Notes: generated from the sequence alone by a model not told the origin. A stretch of DNA of 10,280 nucleotides from Deltaproteobacteria bacterium (GCA_019310865.1 JAFDDL010000087.1:1-10280), one strand, 5' to 3'; counted from the stretch's first letter, positions 1 to 8,013 are shown. Numbers and translations are program-made.

Positions 1-14
1 GAAGGGAGGGTTCT

Positions 15-620
15 ATGAAAATTCAAACCTATATGGTCGAAAACCCCATTACCATCAAAGAGAACACCTCCATTCGAACCGCCATCGAGTTAATGAAGGA
101 AAAGCAGATCCGCCACCTGCCCGTGGTAACCGACGAGAGAATACTGGCCGGCTGGTTGACGCTGGCGGATTTGAAACAGGGGCTGATGCCGTCCATGCTG
201 AGCGATGTTTCCCTGTCGGACCTGGTGAACCGCAATCCCATCACCGTGGCGCCGGATGATGACATTGAGGAGGCCGCTAAAATTATTTACTCTCACAAGA
301 TCAGCGGTATGCCGGTGGTTGAGGGAAAGAAGATGGTGGGTGTGATCACCGAATCCGATATTTTCCGGGCCTTTATTGAAATGATGGGGATTCTGACAGC
401 CAGTTCCCGAATCGACGTGGTTGCCGGTGAAGCCCCCGGGGCATTCCGAGAGACTGTCTCAATCATTCAGGATAACGGGGCGGATATCATTAGCGTCGGG
501 CAGACACCGCTGCCCGATTCGCGACGGGTTTATCATATCAGACTTCGGCTATGTGAAACCGACAGTATCAAGAAGGCTCTTGAGGGTGAGGGGTTTGAAG
601 TAATCTCTGCCATGGATTAG
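15..620 (+). CDS. CBS-pair protein with C-terminal ACT-like domain (AcuB-like)
   Basis: 201-aa soluble protein. Two CBS motifs are visible, at about residues 1-58 (ending in a 'GWLTLADL' segment) and 66-122 (with 'GMPVVEGKKMVGVITESDI'). The remaining residues, about 128-201, look like a ligand-binding ACT fold ('GAFRETVSIIQDNGADIISV'). CBS pairs usually bind adenosine nucleotides and ACT domains small metabolites, so a metabolic sensor is likely; the ligand cannot be told from sequence. The length and CBS-CBS-ACT order match the AcuB-like family. A GGGAGGG Shine-Dalgarno sits 4 nt before the ATG, which fixes the start. The TAG stop (618-620) is also the first triplet of the palindromic repeat at 618-780. 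It is convergent with the phosphofructokinase gene, and any upstream partner lies outside the window. The domain call is firm; the physiological role is unknown. Confidence 0.9.
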   Translation: MKIQTYMVENPITIKENTSIRTAIELMKEKQIRHLPVVTDERILAGWLTLADLKQGLMPSMLSDVSLSDLVNRNPITVAPDDDIEEAAKIIYSHKISGMPVVEGKKMVGVITESDIFRAFIEMMGILTASSRIDVVAGEAPGAFRETVSIIQDNGADIISVGQTPLPDSRRVYHIRLRLCETDSIKKALEGEGFEVISAMD

Positions 621-780
621 AAGTGGCTCCAAAGCCTCATCTCATGTCCAATGGCTGTGTTCTCGCATTTTTGAAATCCTCGAAGGTAAGCGAAGACTCC
701 GATAGTTCACTATGTCTCCGGTTTCAAAAAAGCTGCGGCCTTGCCCTTGGACATGATCTAAGGCCTTGAAACCACTTCTA
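618..780. repeat. 163-bp imperfect palindromic element (MITE/REP-like candidate)
   Basis: The outer arms 618-655 and 743-780 are complementary at 31 of 38 positions without gaps, both starting TAGAAGTGG when read inward. Complementarity continues more weakly to 618-677 / 721-780 (43 of 60), including a shared TTTTTGAAA block. The centre contains ATAGT-tc-ACTAT. The element covers the whole gap between the convergent CBS and phosphofructokinase genes, includes the CBS stop codon, and encodes the last seven codons plus stop of the phosphofructokinase. A TA lies at each outer edge (618-619, 779-780), which would suit insertion into a TA target, as with IS630/mariner-type MITEs; that is inference. 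It may also act as a bidirectional 3'-end structure, although no long U-run follows either arm. Confidence 0.7.
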
Positions 781-2881
781 CGGTAGACTTGTTCCACAGG
801 GCATTGAGCATCAGTGTAATGGGTCTGTCTTCCTCACTCTTGCCGGTGAAGCGAATGGGGCCCGGTCTTCGATAATCGTCATTTTCCGGTGTGGCGGCGA
901 GCCATTTTTCGCGGTATGCCTTGACCACCTTAAACGCCGGGGAATTGATGTTCACCACACTTTTTTCGATCACCAGCGCCAGCTTTCCTTTTCGTTCTTC
1001 TAAATGCATCAACGGTGCAATGGGAACGCCGATGGGTTCCCACTGCGTAAAATCGTCTTCCAGATTTTTGATAGCGGCCATCTGACCGGTTGCGCCGTTG
1101 GCGATGAGGCTGAAGACCGTGTGGCCCAGATTATAGGTATACATGCAGTCGAACCGGGTGGGGTCGCTGCCCCGGCCGTCATAGCCATAGAAATGGGGTT
1201 GTGTTTTAAATTTCGGCACCGATTCTTTGAATATTTTTTCCACCGCGGCGGGAATTTTTTCATCTTTCCGGATGGCGTTTCCCCGGGTGAGGGCCTGCTT
1301 GAGTGTCTTGAGTGAGATGATTTCCGGTTTCACCAGATAATGGGTTGCGCCGTTGTAATTCTTGAACAGGATTGGGCCATAAAAATTTGGATCCAGGCTG
1401 CCCCGTTTCATGGTTTCCCGGTAATAAGTGGTTTCAATGCCGAGCTTATACTCGCCCTTTTCCCGCAGGATGTTCAGGTAATCATTGACCAAACCCAGCA
1501 GCACCTTATCGGTTTCCACCAGGGAAAACTGAAAGTTGCCGTGGCTGTCACGTTCGGTGAGGAGACCTTCCTGAAAAAACTGCGGCAGATCATTGAACAA
1601 TTCATCATCCCTGGCATTCCAGATGCCCGGCGCCAGTCCTTTGGTGTCCCCGCGGGACAGCCGGCGCAGATACTCGGTCTTGTCATCGAGCAGGGGAAAC
1701 TGGGCATGAAAGGAACGGTCATGGGTGTCGTTATATTTGCCGATGATGGTGTTGAGTTTGATAATAAATACCTGTATCTCGTTGACAAACTCGAGAACAC
1801 CTTCCGGAATGACGATGACGCCGTAATTTTTACCCGCTGCAGACCGCCGGACGATGCAGTCGCAGATGACCCGGGACAGGTGCCGCAAGGTCATGCCGTA
1901 GGCACTGTAATCAATGTCATCGGCATCCGTCATTTTTTTCAGTCGTCGATGGTCAACGTAATCCGCCAGATCTTCGCCGATCAGGGTAATATTGGCATGG
2001 GTTTGCAGCGCTACTTCCAAGGCGATATGGCTGGCAACCCGGCCCATGACCTTGCAGATATGCCAATATTTAACATCAGAGCTGCAATCTGTGCACAAGT
2101 TACTGATTTCTTTTCCAAAAGATCTTGCTGCGGTATGAAAACCGAAGGACATGGCGCACAGTACCTCACCCGATTTATCCCGAACCTGTATATCCCCATC
2201 GATGGTTTTGGGCACACCGATGATCTGGATGCCGGCGGTGAACATTTCCTCGGCCAGAAACGCGGCATTGGTGTTTGAATCGTCTCCACCCACCACCACC
2301 AGAGCGTCCAGTTTTAATTTTTGGCAGGTGTTTTTGGACAGGGACATCTTTTTTTCGGTGTCGATTTTGGTGCGCCCCGTCTTGATCATGGAAAAACCGC
2401 CCAGATTTCGATGGGCATCCACCAATTCCCGGGTGATTTCAACATATCGGTTTTCGATAACGCCGGCGGGTCCCATCAGAAAACCAAACAGCCGGTTTTC
2501 CGGGTTGGCCTTTTGGGCCGCATCAAAAATCCCGGCAATCACATTGTGACCGCCCGGTGCCGGGCCACCCGAAAATACGATGCCGATTCTACGCGGACGC
2601 TTGTATTGTCCTGCCTTGGCTTCACTGAGGCTAGGGACCCCCTTTATGGATTGAACCGGGTTGTTGATGATATGGGGAAGCTGTTTTTTTGCCTCCGGAT
2701 CCAGCTCAAAGGCAAATTCTTGACGATCTTCTAGAACCGTAAAGGACTGGTCAAAGGCCTGGCAGCGCTCGGGCGCATAGGCCTTTCGTTCGGTTATCTC
2801 ATCACTGATTTTGCCTGTGATCTTTTTTACTTCCGGTAGGGCTAGAAACGTATTTAACATCGTGGGTTCATTCTGTGTCAT
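758..2881 (-). CDS. PPi-dependent 6-phosphofructokinase, long form
   Basis: 707-aa cytoplasmic enzyme that interconverts fructose 6-phosphate + PPi and fructose 1,6-bisphosphate + phosphate, a reversible step of glycolysis and gluconeogenesis. The PFK nucleotide loop GGPAPGG is at 105-111. GGDDSNTNA is at 198-206; the second Asp, together with Lys225 of PKTIDGD (224-230), marks PPi rather than ATP use. Asp228 is the expected catalytic base and MGR (279-281) contacts the sugar phosphate. 'YDGRGSDPTRFD' and 'NGATGQMAAI' near the C-terminus match the plant PFP-beta/spirochaete-like long clade. At 707 aa it is longer than the roughly 550-600 aa common in that clade. Its ATG has GGAGG (2891-2895) 9 nt upstream, and it follows the diguanylate cyclase by 21 nt, so the two are probably co-transcribed. 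The C-terminal VEVVSRP and the stop lie inside the 618-780 palindrome. Confidence 0.93.
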   Translation of the reverse strand: MTQNEPTMLNTFLALPEVKKITGKISDEITERKAYAPERCQAFDQSFTVLEDRQEFAFELDPEAKKQLPHIINNPVQSIKGVPSLSEAKAGQYKRPRRIGIVFSGGPAPGGHNVIAGIFDAAQKANPENRLFGFLMGPAGVIENRYVEITRELVDAHRNLGGFSMIKTGRTKIDTEKKMSLSKNTCQKLKLDALVVVGGDDSNTNAAFLAEEMFTAGIQIIGVPKTIDGDIQVRDKSGEVLCAMSFGFHTAARSFGKEISNLCTDCSSDVKYWHICKVMGRVASHIALEVALQTHANITLIGEDLADYVDHRRLKKMTDADDIDYSAYGMTLRHLSRVICDCIVRRSAAGKNYGVIVIPEGVLEFVNEIQVFIIKLNTIIGKYNDTHDRSFHAQFPLLDDKTEYLRRLSRGDTKGLAPGIWNARDDELFNDLPQFFQEGLLTERDSHGNFQFSLVETDKVLLGLVNDYLNILREKGEYKLGIETTYYRETMKRGSLDPNFYGPILFKNYNGATHYLVKPEIISLKTLKQALTRGNAIRKDEKIPAAVEKIFKESVPKFKTQPHFYGYDGRGSDPTRFDCMYTYNLGHTVFSLIANGATGQMAAIKNLEDDFTQWEPIGVPIAPLMHLEERKGKLALVIEKSVVNINSPAFKVVKAYREKWLAATPENDDYRRPGPIRFTGKSEEDRPITLMLNALWNKSTVEVVSRP

Positions 2882-2902
2882 CGTATGATGCCTCCATTTC
2901 TG

Positions 2903-4540
2903 TCATGACCGCACAACGCGATTCCGGCCGCTTTCCTTGGCCTCATAGAGTGCACGATCTGCTCGGTCAAAAATGTCCTTGACGGTCTGGTCCGAAGTCC
3001 GAACTTCCGTTACGCCAAAACTCATGGTTACGTGCACGGTATCCGCTTTATGGATAAAATCGGTTTTTTCAATCAGGGCACGCAGCTTTTCAGCCACACC
3101 CATGGCGCCGGAGATTTGGGTCTCGGGTAATAGCGCCACGAATTCTTCCCCACCGTATCGTGCCAGAAAATCGGTTTCCCGCAGCAGGGGATGAATTCGA
3201 TCCATGGTTCCGGTTAAGCACAGGTCGCCCACTGAATGGCCGTATTGGTCGTTGATCTTCTTGAAATGGTCCATATCAAACAGGATTATGGAAAAGACAT
3301 GGCCGTATCTTTTAAAGCGTTTCAGTTCCTCATCGAGGCGCCGGTCATAGGCCCGACGGTTGAATATCCCGGTGAGGGCGTCCATTAACAGCTCGCTTTC
3401 GAGCTTCTCGGCCCGCTGCCGGGTGGATTGGACCTGACCTTTGAGTTGGCCCAGGGCTTCTTTGAGCGACTGCATTCGTTTGTTGGCCAGTTCGATTCGG
3501 CTTGTATCGACGCGGTGCTTTTTTTCCACAACGGTTTCCAGGCTGGTCAGGCTGGAAACCACGGCGGTTTTCAGTTCATCGAGGGTCTTTGTGAAGTCGA
3601 CCGTTTCATGGAATTTTTTCAAACGAAGTTCAAGTACCTGGGTGAAGCTCGTGTTTTCTTCTTCGGTCTCTTTGGCAAAAGCCAGGGAATTTATCAGTTG
3701 CTTTTCCATCTGCACGAGTCGCTCACCGATCTCGCGTATAAATGCCGCGGCTTGTTCTCGCTCATTGCTGATTCGGTTGATATAGGCACTGAGCAATGAG
3801 AAAATGTCAGTACGGATTTTGAAAAGCCCATCCAACCGGGTTACCCGCATCAGTTGGTGATGGATGGCTCCCAGCGCTTTCATGCCGGCGCTGTCCAGGT
3901 TCAGTCGGAGTTCTTCAAGAAGCGACTGATAGATTTCTATGGTCTGTGACAGTGCATCCGGTGCATCCGATATAGAACCCGATGGTGCCGCTTCCTTTTT
4001 CAGCCATTTGAGCAGGGCGGAGGATTTTTTGCCTTGGTTGGCTTTCGGGGTGTCCGCCACATCGGTTTTAAAGGTGATTTTCCGAATCTTTTTAAATTCG
4101 TCCATCAGCTGATCCGGGGCGGCACCGTTTTTTACCAGCCGGTTTAATGTGTCCAGATGCTTGTCAAGATGGCGGTTTTCATCTGTTTTCAGCAATTGGA
4201 CGAGTTGTGGCAACAGTCGCCGGTAGAGGGCTTCGGTCTCATGTGATTGCTTTTCGGAAATGTCCAGTTGGGAAATTAAATTTTCCCGCTTTTCTCTGGA
4301 CGATTTGACTTGGGCGGTCAACTGGTCGACCTTTTGGGTTAGCTGATCGGATTTATCGCGATAATATTTCATCCGATCCGAATGTCCCTGGAGCAGGGCC
4401 GTCACTTGCGGTTTGACTTCGAGCAATTCAACCAGATCTTCACGCGTGGGCGTCTGGTTCCGGATCGCCAGTTCATTGATGATTTCCAGTGTGATTTCCG
4501 AGAGCGTGTTGAGCATGGATGTGGTTGATTTCTCATTCAT
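2903..4540 (-). CDS. Soluble diguanylate cyclase (GGDEF) with long coiled-coil N-terminus
   Basis: 545-aa protein predicted to make cyclic di-GMP from two GTP. The GGDEF domain covers about residues 384-545: DALTG at 387-391, metal-binding FDMD at 421-424, FKKINDQYGH at 426-435 and an intact active-site GGEEF at 463-467. The inhibitory I-site RETD (454-457) is exactly five residues upstream of GGEEF, so product feedback control is expected. The first ~380 residues are charged and helical, with strong coiled-coil stretches (about 55-115 and 255-385). They contain no membrane segment or signal peptide, and no sensor domain I can name. Its start lacks a recognisable Shine-Dalgarno: the 14 nt before the ATG are followed directly by the perfect hairpin at 4555-4619. 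It is first in a likely two-gene operon with the phosphofructokinase. Cyclase activity is well supported; the input signal is unknown. Confidence 0.93.
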   Translation of the reverse strand: MNEKSTTSMLNTLSEITLEIINELAIRNQTPTREDLVELLEVKPQVTALLQGHSDRMKYYRDKSDQLTQKVDQLTAQVKSSREKRENLISQLDISEKQSHETEALYRRLLPQLVQLLKTDENRHLDKHLDTLNRLVKNGAAPDQLMDEFKKIRKITFKTDVADTPKANQGKKSSALLKWLKKEAAPSGSISDAPDALSQTIEIYQSLLEELRLNLDSAGMKALGAIHHQLMRVTRLDGLFKIRTDIFSLLSAYINRISNEREQAAAFIREIGERLVQMEKQLINSLAFAKETEEENTSFTQVLELRLKKFHETVDFTKTLDELKTAVVSSLTSLETVVEKKHRVDTSRIELANKRMQSLKEALGQLKGQVQSTRQRAEKLESELLMDALTGIFNRRAYDRRLDEELKRFKRYGHVFSIILFDMDHFKKINDQYGHSVGDLCLTGTMDRIHPLLRETDFLARYGGEEFVALLPETQISGAMGVAEKLRALIEKTDFIHKADTVHVTMSFGVTEVRTSDQTVKDIFDRADRALYEAKESGRNRVVRS

Positions 4541-4554
4541 ATTCGATAAGACAG

Positions 4555-4619
4555 GTGGGGACGTCCATTAAATTATAAAATTCCGAAAAGGAATTTTATA
4601 ATTTAATGGACGTCCCCAC
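4555..4619. repeat. Perfect 30-bp inverted repeat with GAAAA loop
   Basis: Arms 4555-4584 and 4590-4619 are exact reverse complements around a 5-nt loop (4585-4589, GAAAA). The stem base is GC-rich (GTGGGGACGTCC) and the inner part AT-rich. It lies between the hydrolase stop (4660) and the cyclase start (4540). No U-run follows on the minus strand, so it is not a textbook intrinsic terminator. The GGGGACGTCC-type ends resemble, from memory, palindromes found near REP-associated tyrosine transposases (RAYT) in several genomes; no such gene is in this window. Read on the minus strand, a TATAAT occurs in the second arm (4577-4572), 31 nt before the cyclase ATG, but no good -35 box accompanies it. 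The geometry is certain; the mobile-element origin is inferred. Confidence 0.9.
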
Positions 4620-4659
4620 TTTGTGTTGGAAGAGGAAACTTATAATCTGACGACAATCC

Positions 4660-5904
4660 CTATGCTGATTTTCGGAAAAGGAATACGCCTTTCTTGTCGT
4701 GCCTGTCGGTGGTCACTTCGACACATTTCAGAGTTTCGACCAGGTATTCCAAGTGTGCGCCGATCTCCTCCACGGCCAACATGTAATCGTATCCCTTCAG
4801 CTCCCGCCCTTCGATTTCTGAAAAATACTGGTTTGTGAGATCGTAGATGTTTTTCGGCTCCGTAAGGAGCATCAGGAGGCTCCCCAAGCGTTCGTGGTGC
4901 ATATCGATGATTTCAAGCGTCCGGGTCTTGATGCTGGGAACCGCGTCGTTGTGGGCCGGCAGGCCGATGCAAACATCCCGGGTATTGGCATATACTTTCA
5001 GAAGCGAGGGAATGTAGTGAATGAGCCCCATTCCCTTCATGTAGAACTTTGGAGACTGGTGGGGCGTAATCTCGTTGAGGATGTGGTCCCCCAGGAACAT
5101 GACATCACCGACCTTGATGCAAATGGCGCCGGGGCAGTGGCCCGGTGTGTGGATGATCTCGTAATCGTTGATAATTCGGTCCCCGTCTGAAAGACGCTGG
5201 GTCACGGGGACCCCCTTTAGGTCCGCCTTGAACATTCGGTGCAGGTCCACGAGTTTCTTGATGCGCGCTTCGGGCATCCCGCTCTGTTGAAGGAACTCCT
5301 TAATCGCGTGGTGGACCATTCGGTGGCGTGCCCCCACCTCTTCCACCGCCTCGGCATCCATTTCGTGGACCATGATATCAGCGTTGCATTTCGGGTACAA
5401 AAAACTCAAGCCCGCAAAATGATCCACGTGCCCATGGGTGATGATGATTGAATCGATATCCTCGGTACCGATATCTTCACCATAAAAGTTCCTGACAACG
5501 CCCATCCCCTCCTCGAAGCCTTTCTCTGAAAAGGTTGTCCCGCAGTCGATCAAGACCACCTGCTTACCGACGATCAGGTAACAGTTGGTAAAATGGGAGC
5601 GCCAGTCATCACCGGGAAAGCTCAGCACGGGAATACGGTAAATGACTTCCCCGTTTGTCGAAAAGAATTTTCTCACACCTCGAACGCCGTATTGTTTGGC
5701 ATAGGAAGAATGCTCGTCGACCTCAGAAGCCTCCCGTTTCAGCAAGGACAGCCGGGAAAAATAATTCCGGACATCAATGCGGTATTTATAGCGATGGAGT
5801 TTATCCTGGAGGATCTTTTCTGTTTCTGCAGGGATTTTCCGGTACCGGTTCAGCAAAAATTTCTCGTACTCGATACGTTGGAAGGTCTGTTCGATAATGT
5901 TCAT
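4660..5904 (-). CDS. Metallo-beta-lactamase-fold hydrolase, LACTB2-like
   Basis: 414-aa cytoplasmic protein with a helical N-terminal extension (about 1-75), a metallo-beta-lactamase core (about 85-325) and a C-terminal helical part (about 330-400) that resembles the winged-helix tail of LACTB2-type enzymes. The metal ligands look complete: HGHVDH at 157-162, His256 in HTPGH, Asp273 in LGDH and His318 in PAHND, as for a binuclear zinc hydrolase. Members of this fold cleave thioesters, lactones, phosphodiesters or nucleic acids; the substrate cannot be assigned. Nearby acyl-CoA genes make a thioesterase-like role possible but only by association. The start is supported by AAGGG about 6 nt upstream of the ATG. 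It is separated from the atuA-like gene by 327 bp, so it probably has its own promoter. Confidence 0.88.
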   Translation of the reverse strand: MNIIEQTFQRIEYEKFLLNRYRKIPAETEKILQDKLHRYKYRIDVRNYFSRLSLLKREASEVDEHSSYAKQYGVRGVRKFFSTNGEVIYRIPVLSFPGDDWRSHFTNCYLIVGKQVVLIDCGTTFSEKGFEEGMGVVRNFYGEDIGTEDIDSIIITHGHVDHFAGLSFLYPKCNADIMVHEMDAEAVEEVGARHRMVHHAIKEFLQQSGMPEARIKKLVDLHRMFKADLKGVPVTQRLSDGDRIINDYEIIHTPGHCPGAICIKVGDVMFLGDHILNEITPHQSPKFYMKGMGLIHYIPSLLKVYANTRDVCIGLPAHNDAVPSIKTRTLEIIDMHHERLGSLLMLLTEPKNIYDLTNQYFSEIEGRELKGYDYMLAVEEIGAHLEYLVETLKCVEVTTDRHDKKGVFLFRKSA

Positions 5905-6231
5905 GCCGCACCCTTTGGGAATCTACGTTACCTTGCGCTGGCCCACAAACGACAGCGCCAATTCAAACCAACGTACGCAATTAGGGTACAACGGTCAAGA
6001 CAAATATGAAGTTCGCATCAGCCGATTATCGCCTTGCGCTTTACCTGTCCCTCGCATTTATTCGTCTTAGCCGACAGTGATATCCTTGTCAGGGTGTGGA
6101 GCGAAGCTTTTTTGGATTCAGGTAATATCGGATATTTTGTGCAAATGCCAGACTGTGTTTTTGCTACAGCAATGCAAGAGGCTTCACCTATACACATTGA
6201 AATATTCAATCGGCCGGATCCGGCAAGAATT
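5905..6231. other. 327-bp intergenic gap without a convincing gene
   Basis: It lies between the start of the hydrolase and the end of the atuA-like gene, both on the minus strand. I see no credible coding frame, tRNA or long repeat. Small symmetric elements are present: GCCGGATCCGGC (6213-6224), an ATTGAA/TTCAAT arm pair beside it (6197-6211) and AATATCGGATATT (6124-6136). The first two lie just downstream of the atuA-like stop and could weakly slow or end transcription, but no U-run follows. CCTTGCGCT occurs twice (about 5932 and 6032). The right-hand part is the likely 3' UTR of the acyl-CoA operon; the left-hand part is the likely leader and promoter region of the hydrolase. Confidence 0.6.
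5970..5998 (-). promoter_or_regulatory. Candidate sigma70 promoter for the hydrolase gene
   Basis: On the minus strand, TTGACC (5998-5993) is followed after 17 nt by TACGTT (5975-5970), about 65 nt upstream of the hydrolase ATG. The -35 is good and the spacing ideal, but the -10 matches consensus only weakly. It is the best candidate in this gap, not a firm call. Confidence 0.3.
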
Positions 6232-8013
6232 TTAGTACCTGGCTTCGGGTGGTAAAATCGATCCCGGCATTTCCACAACCTTCATTCGGAGGTACTCCCC
6301 AAGGGACTTTGCCTGGCCGTCCCTCCGGAGGGATGCGGCGATGCCATCGCCGAGAATACCGTGGATGTAAAAATTAAGCGCCAACAGGTTGGGCATTTCA
6401 TACCGGTCAATGTCATAAACCGCACAATCCGGCAGCAGCTCCTTGAATTTTTCGATCGTCAGAAATTTCGCCAGAAAGGCATAAGCTTCGGGTGTTTTTC
6501 CCCAGATTCCCAGATTGGCATTCCCACCTTTATCGCCGGAGCGGGCACCGAATACCCGGCCCAATGGCGCCTGGACCCTATTTTCTTCCGGCACTTGGGG
6601 AATGGTTATTTGTGCCGGCTCATAATCTATCGGTGTGTCCGGTGGCGCCGGGGTATCAAGAACCATTGTTTCTTCACCAACGACCACCTTTTGCTGAATA
6701 TGCCTGGTGGACACCAGGGCCGGCCAGTGAACGATGGCCCGGGTCATGCCTGGAGACGGCCAGCCTCCGAAAAATCCGGGAATATTGGCCAAGGCCAGTT
6801 CAATGAATTTGGCTGTAAAGCTCCTTCCGACCTTTTTCGGATCCGAATCCATCACCGTGATGTTCAGATGGGCAACGGCCTCATCGTTTGTACCGGGGTC
6901 CGGCTTATCCGTACGAAGAAGCTGGACATGGACATCCTGGAACTGATCGCGCCCGCCGATGCTGTCAAACATGGCGTTTTCAACAACGGCTGCTTTTTTC
7001 TCAATGTCCAGTCCCGTCAGACTAACGGAAATCATATTTCGATACAGGCCCAGGGTGTTGATGCAAACCTTGGTGGTCTCCGGCAGCGGCTGACCTTTGG
7101 TGTTTTGAACCCGCACCCGATCCACTGCTTCCTGCACCAGCTCCAGGGTATCAAACCGCGCGATCACATCCGGAGTCAAATATCCTGGCGTACTGATTTC
7201 ATAGAGAAGCTGGGCCGTCACCGTCCCCACAGACACCAGGCCGCCGGTGCCCGGGTGTTTGGTGATAACGGAACTGCCGTCTTCGTAGACCTCCGCAATG
7301 GGAAACCCCACATTGTTGAACGACGGTACCTCCTCAAAAAAGGCGTAGTTGCCACCGGTGGCCTGGGCGCCGCATTCAATAATATGTCCCGCGGCGTAGG
7401 CGCCGGAAAGCCGATCCCAGTCGTCTTGTTCCCAGCCGAAATGCCACGCAGCCGGCCCGGCCACCACGGCGGCATCGGCCACCCGACCCGTCACCACGAT
7501 GTCGGCACCCTTTTCCAGAGCGGCGGCAATTCCCCATCCGCCCATATAGGCATTGGCTGTAATGGGCTCAGCGCCAGAATCTGCAAGATCAATTCCCTTG
7601 TCCAAATGGGTTAAGGCTTCGCCTTTTTCATGCAATTCCTTTAAACGCGGCAATAGGTTGTCACCCTCGATATAGGCAATTTTGGGTTTCAGGCCCAACC
7701 TCTCTGCTGTCTTTTCCAGCGCCGCCGCCATGCCCGCTGGATTCAAGCCACCGGCATTGGTGACCACGCGAATCTTGCGATCCAGGCATTCCCCCATGAT
7801 TTCTTCCATCTGGGTGAGAAAGGTTGATGCAAAACCCCCACCGGGATCCTTTTTCTGTTTTTTTAAAAGAATTGCCATGGTCAGTTCCGCCAGGTAATCC
7901 CCGGTCAGCACATCGATGGGGCCTCCCTGCACCATCTCCCTGGCGGCGCTGAGGCGGTCGCCGTAAAAGCCGCTGCAGTTGGCGATTATCAATCTGTCAT
8001 TGTATGTAGCCAT
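6232..8013 (-). CDS. AtuA-family (DUF1446) acyclic terpene utilisation-like protein
   Basis: 593-aa cytoplasmic protein of the AtuA/DUF1446 family. The main domain covers about residues 6-455, with family motifs GDYLAE (38-43), TNAGGLNP (85-92), NAYMGGWGIA (154-163), TGRVADAA (175-182) and ECGAQATGGNY (213-223). The C-terminal AtuA-associated domain (about 482-588), with RSGDKGGNANLG at 491-502, is fused on; in some bacteria it is a separate protein. AtuA is encoded in the Pseudomonas citronellol/geraniol degradation cluster, but its biochemical step is not established. The start at 8013 is chosen over an in-frame ATG nine codons earlier because AAAGGAGGGACT precedes it directly. It ends an operon after two acyl-CoA dehydrogenase genes, which suggests work on an unusual acyl-CoA. 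The family call is firm; the reaction is unknown. Confidence 0.9.
   Translation of the reverse strand: MATYNDRLIIANCSGFYGDRLSAAREMVQGGPIDVLTGDYLAELTMAILLKKQKKDPGGGFASTFLTQMEEIMGECLDRKIRVVTNAGGLNPAGMAAALEKTAERLGLKPKIAYIEGDNLLPRLKELHEKGEALTHLDKGIDLADSGAEPITANAYMGGWGIAAALEKGADIVVTGRVADAAVVAGPAAWHFGWEQDDWDRLSGAYAAGHIIECGAQATGGNYAFFEEVPSFNNVGFPIAEVYEDGSSVITKHPGTGGLVSVGTVTAQLLYEISTPGYLTPDVIARFDTLELVQEAVDRVRVQNTKGQPLPETTKVCINTLGLYRNMISVSLTGLDIEKKAAVVENAMFDSIGGRDQFQDVHVQLLRTDKPDPGTNDEAVAHLNITVMDSDPKKVGRSFTAKFIELALANIPGFFGGWPSPGMTRAIVHWPALVSTRHIQQKVVVGEETMVLDTPAPPDTPIDYEPAQITIPQVPEENRVQAPLGRVFGARSGDKGGNANLGIWGKTPEAYAFLAKFLTIEKFKELLPDCAVYDIDRYEMPNLLALNFYIHGILGDGIAASLRRDGQAKSLGEYLRMKVVEMPGSILPPEARY

Noticed and set aside
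1340..2278. 312-codon open frame on the plus strand opposite the phosphofructokinase
   Set aside because: It is antisense to a gene with complete catalytic motifs, has no recognisable domain or ribosome-binding site, and fits as a by-product of codon usage on the other strand.
4555..4619. The perfect hairpin as an intrinsic terminator for the hydrolase
   Set aside because: The stem is strong, but no run of U follows on the minus strand, and the stem is much longer and more AT-rich inside than usual terminators.
6018..6278. 86-codon minus-strand frame in the gap, overlapping the atuA-like 3' end
   Set aside because: Its start lies inside the atuA-like gene in another frame, with no Shine-Dalgarno and no recognisable sequence; composition looks non-coding.
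6361..7614. 417-codon open frame on the plus strand opposite the atuA-like gene
   Set aside because: Low-complexity, His/Gly/Arg-rich translation with no family features; the minus-strand gene explains the region fully.
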